Shown here: in pieces, positions 20,201 through 31,667 of the stretch | Position numbering within the stretch: position 1 is the first letter of the stretch | Layout of the letters: every line of letters starts with the position of its first letter | From: Thalassia testudinum | Taxonomy: Eukaryota > Streptophyta > Magnoliopsida > Alismatales > Hydrocharitaceae | DNA length: 64,000 nucleotides | Assembly: GCA_037157565.1 (NCBI GenBank) | Contig: JAZHRO010000019.1 | Coordinates: 59,704,501 to 59,768,500, forward strand | Reading direction: 5' to 3' | Program-made: the position numbers and the translations under genes | The notes under the pieces: model-generated | The model's input: the letters and a program-made list of their open reading frames with translations, nothing else | Database searches by the model: none | What the model was told of the DNA's origin: nothing

Positions 20201-22600
20201 TATCACGACCCATTCCTAGCTCCCTACAGAACCCGAGAACGGGTCGCCTCGATGAACCCTAAGACCCAGTCGTCCAGCAAGAAATAACTGAATAAACATT
20301 CATTCCACGATCACACCAATAATGTAACTAAGCAGCAAAAAAATAAAAGCTGACGATGAAGCAAGAGAAGAGCAATTACCATAAGATTACAGGACATCAT
20401 AATAGAACTAGTACAGTATGATCGAAATATAACTGGAATAATATGAACTACAGAACTTACTACAATACTAATAGAAGGAAACTACAATGGGGCTTGACTA
20501 GGCACAGCGTCCTCAGCAGCCGGTCGCTCTGGCTACTCGAATCCTTGACCTATACAAGGTTATAACATCTACAGTCAACTAACGCTGGGTAGAGTGGTGG
20601 TTACACATGTTATGTTACTTAACAAGCATCTTAAAAATATCATCTTCCTATTCCAGTTATCTTATGATGTGTTGCTGATCTGAGTATTCTAATCTGGTTC
20701 CATTACATTTCTCAATCTTCCTGTTCCCTAAGGGAATGATCTTGCTTGTAGTTTTCCCACAATGCAGAATGTACACGTGGCACTCTCCTGGCCAGGAGAG
20801 TCCCCTGTGGTAGTCCTACACCCGGTCTACTACCCCAAGGTCATGGTCGCGATGTAGCGGTGACTACGGCACACGTGATAAGCACACTTGGTCAATTGTT
20901 TCCGCTAGCGAGTACGCCTAAACATACAACACGGAACAGCACAGGGCCTTGCCCTCTTAGAATAGGGGTCTCGCCTCTTACAGCCTGCGTACCCTCCTCG
21001 GACTATCCCAGTTTGCCCAGTGGGCCTAACAAGAGTTGATGTAAGGTGGCAAGTTGTAACCTCAGGCCCCCTGGGGCAGCTAGCTCTCCCTACACTAAGT
21101 AGCTCTCCTCGGTACTATGTACGCGAGGGCCAACAGGAGTCGGCGTAGAGTGGCCAAACCCACCTCGGGTCTCCACCCAAGGGGCGGCAAGCTCCCCTCT
21201 ACCCTAAAAGGGATAGTTGCTCTCTTCGGTACTATGTACACGAAGGCCATCTCACCTCCCTAAACTAAGTTCGAACAGCTGCCCGTGGCGACGTGTTTCA
21301 GAATCATCCGGTTCTTCGTACTACAGTATTCGTGTCTCATTCTACATTCCCCGTAGGGTTTGTACATGAATTTTTCTTATCCAATTTGTTACGTACAGAA
21401 CAGGCAGCTCAGTTTCCATATTTCTCATAGTACAGATTTGTGGCCCATTTCAGGTAGTACAAGCAACTCATGATTTATTCAATCATTCATTTCTCCACAC
21501 ATGCATTTCCTCTAGCCCTAGTGTTCATGTCACAACCTAGGGTTCATTCAAATAGATGTATTCTAAGGCATGCGTTTGCTCTTTCCTAGGGTTCATCTCA
21601 CATCCTAGGTTCAACTAATTTTATGCATGCACTTTATTAATTTCGAAATTAGAGTAAGAACCACCGTACCAGGGTAACCGGGTAGAATGGGGGCTCGTAT
21701 AGTAGCTCCCGACATCTCCGTAAGTCTCGTATACTCGACGAACTGGAGACCTATGACATGGGTTGGCAGGTCAAAAGGGTTCAAAATGACATGAAAAAGT
21801 ACCATTACATAGAGAAACTTCCACGGAAACCAAAGACATTTTGTTTGCGGAAAATCGACTACGTTTAGGCCCTGAACGGGCCCAAAAATACCAATCCCAA
21901 CTAAAATCAGACGTCTGAAAAATGTCCCAGACGTCTTAAACGAACTCATAGGCATACCTTGCTCGAGGCACCTTCCTCAGATGTCTGGGACTCAGTACAG
22001 ACATCTAGAGGTGCCTCCAGATGTCTGGAGATGATCCTGAACGGCTGAAATCACCTCGGTCGCCATGCTGACATGCCTCCCAACCTCTAACACATGCGCG
22101 TACTCGATCAGGACTTTGGCTGGAAAATAATGGAATAAAATGCTTTACCAGATTCTGTGGAAAAAATGATTCCACAGAACCGTTTCTGAATCTTTTCTCA
22201 CGTGCAGAAACTACTGCAATAGTAGCACCTCCTCGCTCCCTTTGCGAATCCTCCGATCCCTCGGCCCTCTTCTCTCCCTCTCCTCCTCTCGCTCGATGGG
22301 TGAGTGGTGAGCGAATGAGGGGAAGGGGAGGGGCTTTTATGGAGCGAGGAGGCGTGGGCGAGGGATGGGTAGTGGCATGGTGGAGGGTGCTGCAGGAGAG
22401 GGATAGAGCGGTGAGGGAGGTGAGGTGAGGGTGTCGTGGAAGAGGGATGGTGGGGTGAGGAAAAGTTGTGGGGATACCCTTGCAATTATCCTCTTTTCCT
22501 CCCAAGTCTCAAAAAAAAATGCAAGGGGGTTTAAAATTGCAGGAAAACCCCTACAAATTCCAAAAATTCCAAACAACTCCAGAAAAAGGTCATTTCAACA
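20201..22600 (-). mobile_element. 3' LTR of element D
   Basis: It parallels 29,122-31,596 throughout and, read on the minus strand, starts TGTTGAAATGACC at 22,600. Its other end reads GGGTCGTGATA instead of the expected ...TGACA, a decayed terminus. A weak promoter (CATAAAAGCC on the minus strand) lies near 22,335, and AGACGTCT-type palindromes lie near 21,900-22,030. Confidence 0.85.
21107..21245. other. Pair of GGTACTAYGTAC hairpins in D 3' LTR
   Basis: CCTCG and CGAGG flank GTACTATGTACG at 21,107-21,128. CTTCG and CGAAG flank GTACTATGTACA at 21,224-21,245. The same pair occurs in all four LTRs of elements D and E with matched changes in both arms. Confidence 0.6.
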
Positions 22601-24230
22601 TAATAAACTTAAAGGAAGTTTCGTCCCCGAAACTTGAGCTGACTAGGGTGCAGAAATAAAATAAAGATGCATAACAAACTTAAAAAGGATAGAAGTAGGT
22701 CAGAATGACGTACCCTCAAAAAGCTCGGGGTACTGTACTCGCATTGCCGCCTTAGGCTCCCAAGTGGCCTCCTCGTACCACTGGCTTCTCCATAGGACCT
22801 TCACCAAGGGTGCTTCCTTCTGTCTCAGTCTCTGGACGGCTCAGTCTAGTATATGTATAGGCCTCACGGGATAGGTCAAGTCGTCTCCCACCTTGATGCT
22901 CTCGTGGCTCAGAACATGGCTAGTGTCGGTGATGTATTTCCGGAGGTTGGACACGTGGAACACGTTGTGTACTCTAGAAAGCTAGGGAGGAAGGGCAAGC
23001 CGATAAGCAATGGGTCCTACCCGCTCCAGGGCCTCAAAAGGCTCCACGAATCTTGATGCAAGCTTCCCTCTCACCCCAAACCGCTGCAAGCCCTTCATGG
23101 GCGAAACACGGAGGAAGACATGATCCCCAATCTCGAATTGTACCTCTCTACGCTTCAGATCAACGTAGCCCTTTTGTATGCTCCTGACGGTATGAAGTCA
23201 TCGATGGATCTACTTAATCACCTCCTAACTCTAGCGTATCAACCTCGAACCAACCTCCCACTTGGTCCCCACCTCAACCTAGCTCAAGGGAGCAGTACAC
23301 CCCCTCCCATACAGGGCCTCATACGGTGCCATGCTGATGCTTGAGTGATAGCTGTTTTTGTATGCAAATTCCGCCAGGGGCAAATGCTCCTCCCAGGAAC
23401 CTCTCCAGTCCAATACGCAAGCATGTAGAAGGTACTCAAGGGTCTGAATGGTGCGCTCTGACTGTTCGTCGGTCTAGGGGTGATATGCCATAATGAACCA
23501 CAGACGAGTCCCCAGAGCCACTGAAACTCTGCCCAAAACTGGGAAGTGAAACGAGTGTTTCTGTCTAAAATAATCTCGCGATGGACCCCGTGAAGGTGCA
23601 CCACGTCTTGAATGTAGCGCTCCGCTAGCTATGCTGGTCCAAACGTGACTCGTATCGGCAAGAAACATGTCATCTTCGTTAATCTGTCCACTATCACCCA
23701 AACTGTATCGTGTCCTCACTGTGTCACGAGTAATCCTACTACCAGGTCCATAGTGACACTCTCCCACTTCCACTCTGGCACGAGAAGTGGCTGTAATGAT
23801 CTACAGGCCTCCGGTGCTCAGCTTTCATCCACTGACATATCAAACATCGCTGAACAAAACGACCAACATCCCGCTTCATGCCCTTCCACTAGAAATCATG
23901 TCGTAGGTTGTGGTACATCTTCGTGTTCCTGGGATGTATGGTGAATTTGGATACTTGTGCCTCAGTCAGGAGCTCTCTCAATAGCTCCTCGTCTCTAGGA
24001 ACGCACAAGCATCTCCTCATACGCATAACTCTGTCCGTGAACGAGAACTCTACTGGGCTCCCTGTCAATACCCGATCTCGCTGTGTCTGTAGGTATGGAT
24101 CTATCATCTGCCTAGCCACGATGCGATCTATCAACTCTGGCCATGTCTGTCTCACCATTATCACCGCCCCACAGTACCCCTGGGACTCTTGGGGTCGCCA
24201 ACTTCTCACCTCCTCCATGAGTCTCCGACT
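22601..24230 (-). pseudogene. Integrase and chromodomain (element D)
   Basis: Broken integrase. FTIHPRNTKMYHNL (zinc-binding region) lies in 23,889-24,218. The core lies in 23,284-23,773 with DRNTRFTSQFWAEF. The C-terminal chromodomain, which in chromoviruses can direct insertion to heterochromatin, is visible near 22,711-22,863 as VKVLWRSQWYEEATW. Three frames are needed, with many stops. The same gene in better condition is at 47,751-49,290. Confidence 0.8.
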
Positions 24231-24829
24231 CCGTGCCTATAAACAAGACAAGTGGGTGGGCGCCTTCTGGCTTAAGGCGTCAGCCACCACATTGTCTTTC
24301 CCGGGATGGTAGGAGATGCTGTAGTCGTAGTCCTTTAGGAGCTCCAACCAACATCTCTGTCTCATGTTGAGCTCCTTTTGATCAAATAGGTATCTGAGGC
24401 TCTTATGGTCAATGAAAATCTCGAATGTCTCTCCGTATAAGTAATGCCTCCAATGCGAAGACCACTGCAGCCAGCTCCAAGTCATGAGTTCTCATGGGGC
24501 TTTAGTTACCGCGAAGCGTAAGCAACAATGTGACCCTGCTGCATGAGCACACCCCCTAATCCCTGCAACGAGGCATCTGTGTAGACGACGAATCCGCCAC
24601 TGCTATCTAGAATGGTGAGTATAGGAGCAGAGGTCAGCCTCTCCTTCGGCTCCTGGAAACAAGACTCACACTTGCCATCCAGGTGAAGGGCACATCCTTC
24701 CAGGTCAACTGAGTCATAGGACGTGCGATCTACGAGAACCCTCGAACAAACTGCCTGTAGTAACCAGCTAGCCCCAGGAAACTGCAAATCTCCGTCACTG
24801 TACATGGCCTCTCCCACCTGAGTACGGCC
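24231..24829 (-). pseudogene. RNase H and connection (element D)
   Basis: The catalytic motifs [33 protein letters not shown] and [11 protein letters not shown] are recognisable in two frames (24,506-24,817 and 24,237-24,485). A frameshift lies between them, and a stop follows VAYASR. It aligns well with the RNase H of element E. Confidence 0.8.
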
Positions 24830-25231
24830 TCAACCTTGGCTAGATCCACAGCCAGCCCATGTCCCGAGATCACATGGCCGAAGAAGGAAACCTATCCCAA
24901 CTAGAACTTGCACTTGCTGTATTTGGCGTATAGCCTGTGTCGTCTCAAAGTGTCCAAGACCATGCGGAGATGCTATCCATGTTGTATCTGATCCCGGGAG
25001 TGGACGAGTACGTCGTCAATAAAAACCTCCAAGAATTGATCCAGGTACAGTCGAAAGACGCGGTTCATCAAGTCCATGAAAGCGGCGGGGGCATTGGTCA
25101 GTCCAAACAACATCACCAAGAACTCGTAGTGACCATACCGCGTGCAGAAGGCTGTCTTGGAGACGTCGGTCTCTTTAATCCTCAATTGGTGGTAGCCCGA
25201 CCTCAGATCTACCTTTGAAAATACTGTGGTG
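24830..25231 (-). pseudogene. Reverse transcriptase, catalytic part (element D)
   Basis: [14 protein letters not shown] (first catalytic Asp), [18 protein letters not shown] and [11 protein letters not shown] (the YxDD-type pair) are present. The segment is cut at 25,232 by the nested solo LTR. Its N-terminal half is at 26,650-27,120 in the same frame, because insert plus duplication is 1,413 bp, a multiple of three. Confidence 0.85.
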
Positions 25232-25236
25232 CCTCT
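25232..25236. repeat. Target-site duplication CCTCT, left copy
   Basis: CCTCT here and TCTCT at 26,645-26,649 flank the TG...CA LTR. Alignment of the interrupted gene with element E shows that the original reads CCTCT then CAG. The right copy therefore has one C-to-T change. Confidence 0.75.
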
Positions 25237-25516
25237 TGATAACACTACGCAAGGGGGTAGTAATTAGGTTGAATATGGCCCATATTTAGAATAAAAGGCA
25301 CAACATAAAGTAGAATATGAGCATTGCATACATCAAGTACCAAGATTGCTTATAAACTGCATTAATGGCCATTTTTGTAAAGCATGTGTCAAAGCAGGCC
25401 CCAGATGAGCAATCGGACCGCACGGATGGATTCAGAACGACGAACGGAGTCCAACGGACTCAAGATCGGCCAAATCCGACATCCGGAGCTCCCACAATGG
25501 GCCCAAGAAATTCTGA

Positions 25517-25950
25517 CCGTTGATCTGGAGATCAACGGCCCAGAAAGCGCCACGTCTCCCCGCCCCCACCGCTCGCACGCCCTCAAGCCAGCCAAGGATG
25601 AATCTCGGCCGTTGATCTTCGATCGAACGGCCGAGATCCGCACGCTCGCCCGCAGTCGCTGCGACAAAGCGCGGGCGTGGCGCAACGGCTAGCGCACACG
25701 CCCGCATCGCAGCAACGCGCGTTCGAATCGCGCGGAGTAGAAATCAAGCACGAGCGAAGGGTGCGGCAAAATTGGGCCGCCCGATCAGCAGCAGGCGGCC
25801 AGGATCGCGCCACGCGGCGCGATGACAGCTCCCGAGCACCCACGCACACGCGCACGCCGGGCGGAAACACGCGCGTGCACGCGCGCCCGAGGCGCGATCT
25901 CAGCACGGGGGCAGGAGGATCTCAGCCGTCTGATCTTCAATTAGACGGCT
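25517..25950. other. Three perfect hairpins sharing GATCT
   Basis: CCGTTGATCT/AGATCAACGG (25,517-25,538, 10-bp arms, 2-nt spacer), ATCTCGGCCGTT/AACGGCCGAGAT (25,602-25,637, 12-bp arms) and AGCCGTCT/AGACGGCT (25,924-25,950, 8-bp arms). The arms or loop of each contain GATCT, so they look like copies of one palindromic module. The older copy of this LTR keeps only imperfect traces (for example GGCTATCTGATCTTCAATC near 13,970). Confidence 0.65.
25671..25740 (+). promoter_or_regulatory. tRNA-like module (A box, B box, paired T-arm)
   Basis: TGGCGCAACGG at 25,678-25,688 fits the A box, and GTTCGAATC at 25,721-25,729 fits the B box, 43 nt apart. GCGCG/CGCGC closes a 7-nt TTCGAAT T-loop perfectly, and GCGC...GCGC can form a D-arm. 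The module resembles the body of tRNA-Trp (TGGCGCAATGG, GTAGCGCG). The acceptor arms do not pair, so it is like the head of a tRNA-derived SINE rather than a tRNA gene. It lies in U3, ~360 bp before the TATA-like site. Confidence 0.6.
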
Positions 25951-26649
25951 CTCGTTCAACGTCCACGGATCGCGCATGGAGAAAGAGCAGGGCGGGCCGC
26001 TGACCGGCGGCAGGAGGGCTTCACCGACGTATCTGGAAGCGATTTTAGCGACGTTCTGGATGTCGCTAAAGCACATTCTTCTTTTAGGAAGCCCTTAACT
26101 CTATGTAAACTCCCTTCTACCACCATTCAAGGCATACTCTCCCACTTTCAACTACTCCACTCCTCTCCTAGCTAGTTTTAGGCACTCTTGTAATCGCCGG
26201 AGACGACGAGCCACTGACGGAGCCTCCTCCACCGCCGTGGCTGCCTCGTCGCTCTCCACTCTCTCTCTACCTCTCTCTCTCTCTCTTTTAAGCTTTCATT
26301 TACTTTTATTGAAGCATGTATTTAATGTTGTAAACCATGAACTATGAATGCATGTTTAATGAAATTATTTTCCATTTAGTCGCCATTTTAATTTCTGCTT
26401 AAAGTGCATGATCAAAACCAAGAGCTTTCTAACCCTAAACTCTCTCTATCTCTCGCTTTTCAAAACCGTCTCTTTCGCAAGCAAAACTCTGGCTTTTTCG
26501 TGACAACAAGTGGTAAACAAAATCCGATTTCCACACCTCCCTGAGACCGACACTCGGACTCACCTCCGTTTACTTCTTTTAAAACCGACGTATCAAGTGC
26601 AACTATAACGACACCTCTTAACACACACGCACGAGACCACGTCATCTCT

Positions 26650-27120
26650 CAGCTGATCGAAGAGATCATCAATGCAAGGGAGTGGGTACTTGTTCTTGAC
26701 GATGACCCGGTTCAGCTATCTGTAGTCAACGCACAACCAAAGAGTACTATCCTTCTTCTTCACAAATGGAACGGGGGCTCCCCACGAGGAGGCACTGGGC
26801 CTCACAAAGCCCTTCTCTAATAGGTCCTGTAACTGTGACTTGAGCTCTCACAGCTAAAGCGGGGCCATCCGGTACAGTGCAGTAGAAATGGGACCAGTCC
26901 CTGGTACTAGTGAGATCTCAAACTCGATCTCACGCTCAGGTGGTAGTCCTGGTAGTTCCTCTGGAAAGATGTTGGGGTACTTTCGGACTACCGGAATACT
27001 CTGTAAATCAACCACAGGGCTAGGCTCTGCCACGACACAAGCAAGGAAGCCCTTGCACCCCTGACTCAGTAGCCTCGTAGCCTGAAGCATGGAAATGCAC
27101 CTGAATCCTCCGTCTACTGG
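26650..27120 (-). pseudogene. Reverse transcriptase, N-terminal part (element D)
   Basis: [19 protein letters not shown] and [16 protein letters not shown] lead into the fingers ([23 protein letters not shown]). This is the standard entry of Tekay reverse transcriptase. Stops occur within it. It ends at the duplicated target of the solo LTR. Confidence 0.83.
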
Positions 27121-27600
27121 CTATCCGTGGAACTTGAAGGGAGGCAACTCTGGTATGGAGAAAATGATCTTCCTCCCATAGTAGTCCACTAGGGAATGGT
27201 AAGTAGCCAGCCAGTTCATCCATAGGATTACACCGAAATCCTCCATCAAGATCATGATCAAGTCAATCGGGAGACCATGTTCCCCTATCGTGACCTCGTA
27301 GTCAGTGAAAATCTCCTCAACGACAAACACCTGTCCACCTAGGCCTCTAATCAAGAATGGCTCCTCTAAAAGGACACTGCTTGACCCCAAGCTGACAGCA
27401 AAATCCGTAGAAACAAATGAGTGTGTGGCACCGGAATCGAAAAGTGTGTAAACGAGTCTACTAGAAATTTTAACCATACCTGCCACAACAGAGCCTGAAA
27501 CTCTAGCATCTCCGTGAGTTAGGGCATTAATACACCCCTCAACCCTCGGTGTAGAAGAAGCAGCCATGCTCTGGGCCGAGCGAGAAGCAGCTAGCCGGTA
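27121..27600 (-). pseudogene. Aspartic protease (element D)
   Basis: The protease retains its active site in [14 protein letters not shown] (Asp-Ser-Gly at residues 44-46 of the open stretch starting at 27,567) and the flap-side stretch DLIMILMEDFGVIL. About 148 codons are open before a stop at its end. It is in frame with gag upstream and reverse transcriptase downstream. Confidence 0.85.
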
Positions 27601-28854
27601 CCCTCCTCGTGACTGCTATCCTCCTCCTCGAGCCTGGTAGCAGCGATCGCCAGATCGGCCTCCAGTGCTCGGTGCTAGGAGCGTCTGCTGTGCTCTAGCC
27701 CTAAATGGGCAGTCCCTCCGTATGTTGCCCGGTTGGCCACATTGGTAGCCGAGGGGAACGCAACCTCCTCCCTCAGTCTGCTGCCCCTGCTAGAGGATTG
27801 GCGAGGGTCTGTTGCAGTCGGCGGGTCCCTATCTGGGGCCCCCAAAGGTCCCTGGTGTACCTACAGAATGGAACGACTCCCCTGCTGGTGCCATGTGCCT
27901 CCTCTCGCGACAGCCATGTGAGTGCTCATGTTGGTAGGGCCTCTTCCGTCCTCCCCCATCGACATCTCGCACAGACGGGTTGGTATCCTTGTAGGTCATG
28001 GCAGCCTCAACCACACGGGAGAAGGTAGGTATCTTCAAGGGCTTTACATACCCCCTAATGGCAGGTCTGAGGCCCTCAGTGAACCTCCACCGGTGCTCCT
28101 CCTCGGTAGATGCAGTTGTTGGGGCAAAGCGTGACAGCTCTAGGAAACGTGTACGGTATGCGCTAACCGTCATCGCCCCCTGACGAAGAGTGTGGAACTC
28201 CCGCCTCCTCTGATCCTGTTAGGTCTGTAGGAAGTACTGCTCGCAGAAGAGTGCCACAAACCGGTCCCACGCCAGCTCTCCCTCCTCCTATCCTCTAACC
28301 GCCCTCCACCACCTGTGGGCTGCACTCTCCAGCTGATACGTGGCAAAGGCCACGTGACACTCTGCAGGAGGAAGGAGCGTGTCGAAGATCTTCTCCATTT
28401 GCTCCAGCCAGTCCTCAGCCTCAGATGGGCTCTCCTCCCCCTTGAAGGAAGGGGGCTTCAGCTTCTTGAACTGGCTGAAAATCTCATGGTGGAGCCGCAA
28501 CGGGGGGACAGGCATAGCTCCAAGCAAAGGGGACTCATGCCCCGAAGTGTCTGAAGAAGATGGGGGCGATGGAGGATCACCCCCTTCCCCTCTAGCTAGT
28601 CTAGCGTCGTGGCGACTCACCTACCGCACGGAGGACTCCCCCTCCGCATCCCTAAGAAAAGGCAACTGAGGAGGAATCTGTTGGAGCTCCTCCCATATGA
28701 GATCTCGAATCAGCTGGGCAAGGTCCAGGGCCTGAATGCCTGGAAGCAGGGGTGGAGTGGCCCCATCCTCGTCCCTTGCTCGCCCTCCCCTATGACCACA
28801 CCCACGGCCACGACCACATCCGCGACCCACCTTAAGAGCTCCCTGACAAGGCAT
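27601..28854 (-). pseudogene. gag with degraded zinc knuckle (element D)
   Basis: Start MPCQGALKVGRGCGRG at 28,854 is followed by a Gly/Arg-rich part and a stop. The capsid domain is then visible: FKKLKPPSFKGEESPSEAED, WLEQMEKIF, ATYQLESAAHRWW, FHTLRQGAMTVSAYRTRFLE and FTEGLRPAIRGYV. The CCHC knuckle near 27,700 reads GYQCGQPGNIRRDC, so its first Cys and its His are lost. Several in-frame stops occur. Unlike element E, D still has the capsid region. Confidence 0.83.
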
Positions 28855-28960
28855 CTCCTACACAGAGATCGAAGAGGAACACCCACGGCCACGACCACAT
28901 CCGCGGCCTGCCTCAAGAGCTCCCTGACAAGGCATCTCCTACACAGAGATCGAAGAGGAG
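28799..28960. repeat. 81-bp tandem duplication at the gag start (element D)
   Basis: 28,799-28,879 and 28,880-28,960 are near-identical direct copies, offset exactly 81 bp (27 codons), each carrying a gag ATG (28,854 and 28,935). The upstream ATG runs into a TAG after about 25 codons, so the downstream one is the likely start. Confidence 0.85.
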
Positions 28961-29106
28961 AAGGAACTGTCGGTGACTGTTTGATTACAAAGGAGAGTTA
29001 AGACTCGGAAGAGACAACCAAAATGAAATGATGTGATGTCCATTCTAGCTACATGTACGAGCGTGGTTATTTCCAGACCATTCGGTTCATTTCTCAGGAC
29101 GACCAT

Positions 29107-29118
29107 GCTCTGATACCA
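29107..29118 (-). promoter_or_regulatory. tRNA-iMet primer binding site (element D)
   Basis: TGGTATCAGAGC on the minus strand, three bases inside the LTR end at 29,122, is the usual plant primer site complementary to initiator tRNA-Met. Confidence 0.92.
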
Positions 29119-29121
29119 TCT

Positions 29122-31596
29122 TGTCACAACCCATTCCCAACTTTCTACAGAACTCGAGAATGGATCACCTCGACAAACCTCATGACCCAGTCGTCCAGCG
29201 AGAAATAACCAAATAGACATTCATTCCACAACCACACCAGTAATGTAACTAAGCAGCAAAAAAATAAAAGCTGACGATAAAGCAAGAGAAAAGCAATTAC
29301 CATAAGATTACAGGCCATCACAATAGAACTAGTACAGTATGATCGAAATATAACTGGAATAACATGAACTACAGAACTCACTACAATACTAGCAGAAGGA
29401 AACTACAACGGGGCTCGACTAGGCCTAGCGTCCTCAGCAGTCAATGGCTCTGGCTGCTCAAATCCCTAACCTGTACAAGGTTATAACATCTAGAGTCAGC
29501 TAACGCTAAGTATAGTGGTGGTTACACATGTTATGTTACTTAACAAGCATCTTAAAAATATCATCTTCCTGTTCCAGTTATCTTATTACGTGTTGATGAT
29601 CTGAGTATTCTAATCTCGTTCCCTTACATTTCTCAATCTTCCTGTTCCCTAAGGGAACGATCTTGCTTGTAGTTTTCCCACGATGCAGAATGTACACGTG
29701 GCACTCTCCTGGCTGGGAGAGTCCCCTGTGGTAGTCCTACACCCAGTCTACTACCCCGAGGTCACAGTCGTGACGTAGTGGTGACTACGACACACATGAT
29801 AAGCGCTCGAGTAGCTACCCCACACTGGCACATGGTTAGTCGTTTCCGCTAGCTAGTACGCATAAATGTACAACATGGAACAACACAGGACCTTGCCCTC
29901 TCAGAACAGGGGTCTCACCCCTCACAGTCTGCGTACCCTCGTCCGACTATCCCAGTTTTCCCAGTGGGCCTAACAAGAGTTGGTGTAGGGTGGCCGGTCC
30001 TAACCCTGGGTCCCCTGGGGCAACTAGCTCCCCCCTACACTAAGTAACTCTCCTCGATACTACGTACGTGAGGGCCGAAAAGAGTTGACATAGAGTGGCC
30101 AAACCCACCCTGAGTATCCACCCAAGGGGCGACAAGCTCCCCTCTATCCTAAAAGGGATAGTTGCTCTCTTTGGTACTACGTACACGAAGGCCAGCTCAC
30201 CTCCCTAAACTAAGTCCGAACAGCCGTCCGTGGCGCCATGTTTCATAATCATTCGGTTCTTCATACTACAGTATTCTTGTCTCATTCTACATTCCTCATA
30301 GGGTTCGTACATGAACTTTTCTTATCCGGTTTGTTACCTACAGAATAGGCAGCTCAGCTTCCATATTTATCACAGTATGGATTTGTGGTCCATTTCAAGT
30401 AGTACAGGCAACTCATGATTTATTCAATCATTCATTTCTCCTCACATGCATTTCCTCTAGCCTTAGTGTTCATGTCACAACCTAGGGTTCATTCGAATAG
30501 ATGTATTCTAAGGCATGGGTTTGCTCTTTCCTAGGGTTCATCTCACAGCCTAGGTTCAACTAATTTTATGCATGCACTTTATTAATTTCGAAATTAGAGT
30601 AAGAACCACTCTACCAGGGTAACCGGGTGGAATGAGGGCTCGTACAGTAGCTCCCGACGTCTCCGCAAGTCCCGTATACTCAACGGACTGGAGACCTATG
30701 ACATGGGTTGGCAGGTCAAAAGGGTTCAAAATGACACGAACAAGTACCATTATATAGAGAAACTCGCACAGAAACCAAAGACATTTTGTTTGTGGAAAAT
30801 CGACCACGTTTGGGCCCTGAATGGGCCTAAAAACACCAATCCTGACTGAAATTAGACGTCTTAAACAAACTCACAGGCATACCTTGCTCGAGGCGCCTTC
30901 CTCGGACGTCTGGGACTTAGTGCAGATGTCTGGGGGTGCCTCCAGACATCTTGAGATGAGCCTGGACGTCTGAAATTGCCTCGGTCACCATGCCGATGCT
31001 CCTCCCAACCTTTGACACATGCGCATACTCAGTCAAGACTTTGGCAAGAAAATAATGGAAGAAAATGCTTTACTAGACGTCTAATACTACCTTTGGACGT
31101 CTGGCCCGACATCTGGAGGTTACTCCAGACGTCTAATTCTGCGGAAAAAATGATTTCGCAGAATCATTTCTGAATCTTTTCTCGCACGTAGAAACTACTG
31201 CAACAGTAGCACCTCCTCACTCCCTTCTCGAATCCTCCGATCTCGGCCTCCGATCCCTCGGCCCTTCACTCTCCCTCTCCTTCTCTCGCTCAACGGCTGA
31301 GTGGTGAGCAAATGAGGGGAAGGGGAGGGGCTTTTATGGAGCGAGGAGGCGTGGGAGAGGGATGGGCAGCGGCATGGTGAAGGGTGCCACAGGAGAGGGA
31401 TGGAGCGGTGAGGGAGGTGAGGTGAGGGTGTAGTGGAAGAGGGATGGTGGGGTGAGGAAAAATTTTGGGGATACCCCTGCAATTATCTTCTCTTACTCCC
31501 AAGTCTCAAAAAAAAACCAAGGGAGTTTAAAATTGCAAGAAAACCCCTATGGATTTTGAAATTTCCAAACAACTCCAAAAAAGGGTCATTTCATCA
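29122..31596 (-). mobile_element. 5' LTR of element D
   Basis: Read on the minus strand it starts TGATGAAATGACCC at 31,596 and ends GGGTTGTGACA at 29,122 (2,475 bp). U3 carries AGACGTCT-type palindromes near 30,855-31,130, with a CATAAAAGCC promoter-like site near 31,333. The hairpin pair is at 30,052-30,073 and 30,169-30,190, with G-T wobbles keeping the stems. Confidence 0.87.
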
Positions 31597-31667
31597 CCTA
31601 CTACGGAGTTTTAACTACTTTAATTACTTTCTCAACAACATCAACTAACTAGAGAGTAAGGGGTATA
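31597..31667 (+). other. Purine-tract-like end of an older element
   Basis: This short AT-rich flank right of element D ends in GAGAGTAAGGGGTATA directly before TGATGAGGGAC. That resembles the purine tract and LTR start of Athila elements (compare 10,597-10,617). Confidence 0.35.

Larger units (their letters stand above)
25237..26644 (+). mobile_element. Solo LTR of the second Athila-like family, nested in D
   Basis: This is a 1,408-bp LTR from TGATAACACT to CACGTCA. Orientation follows from its relative at 13,340-14,626 and from CACCTCCCTGAGACCGACAC near its end, as in other Athila LTRs. It is markedly GC-rich in its first half, with three hairpins and a tRNA-like module. A degraded TATA (TATGTAAA, 26,102) precedes a C/T-rich transcribed part. 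No internal region is present. The frames at 25,384-26,003 are shadows of GC-rich LTR. Confidence 0.88.
20201..31596 (-). mobile_element. Tekay/Del-type chromovirus D, decayed
   Basis: This is a minus-strand Ty3/gypsy element with both LTRs, a tRNA-iMet-type primer site at 29,107 and gag, protease, reverse transcriptase, RNase H, integrase and chromodomain remnants in order. Gag to reverse transcriptase share one frame broken by stops. The RNase H and integrase parts also have frameshifts. A plus-strand solo LTR is nested at 25,237-26,644. Both outer flanks carry CCTA (20,199-20,202 and 31,597-31,600), perhaps the rest of a target duplication, the left LTR having lost its first bases. Confidence 0.88.

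Noticed and set aside
25671..25740. Functional tRNA gene
   Set aside because: A and B boxes and the T-arm are present, but the 7-bp acceptor stem does not pair and no credible anticodon arm forms. I report it only as a tRNA-like module.
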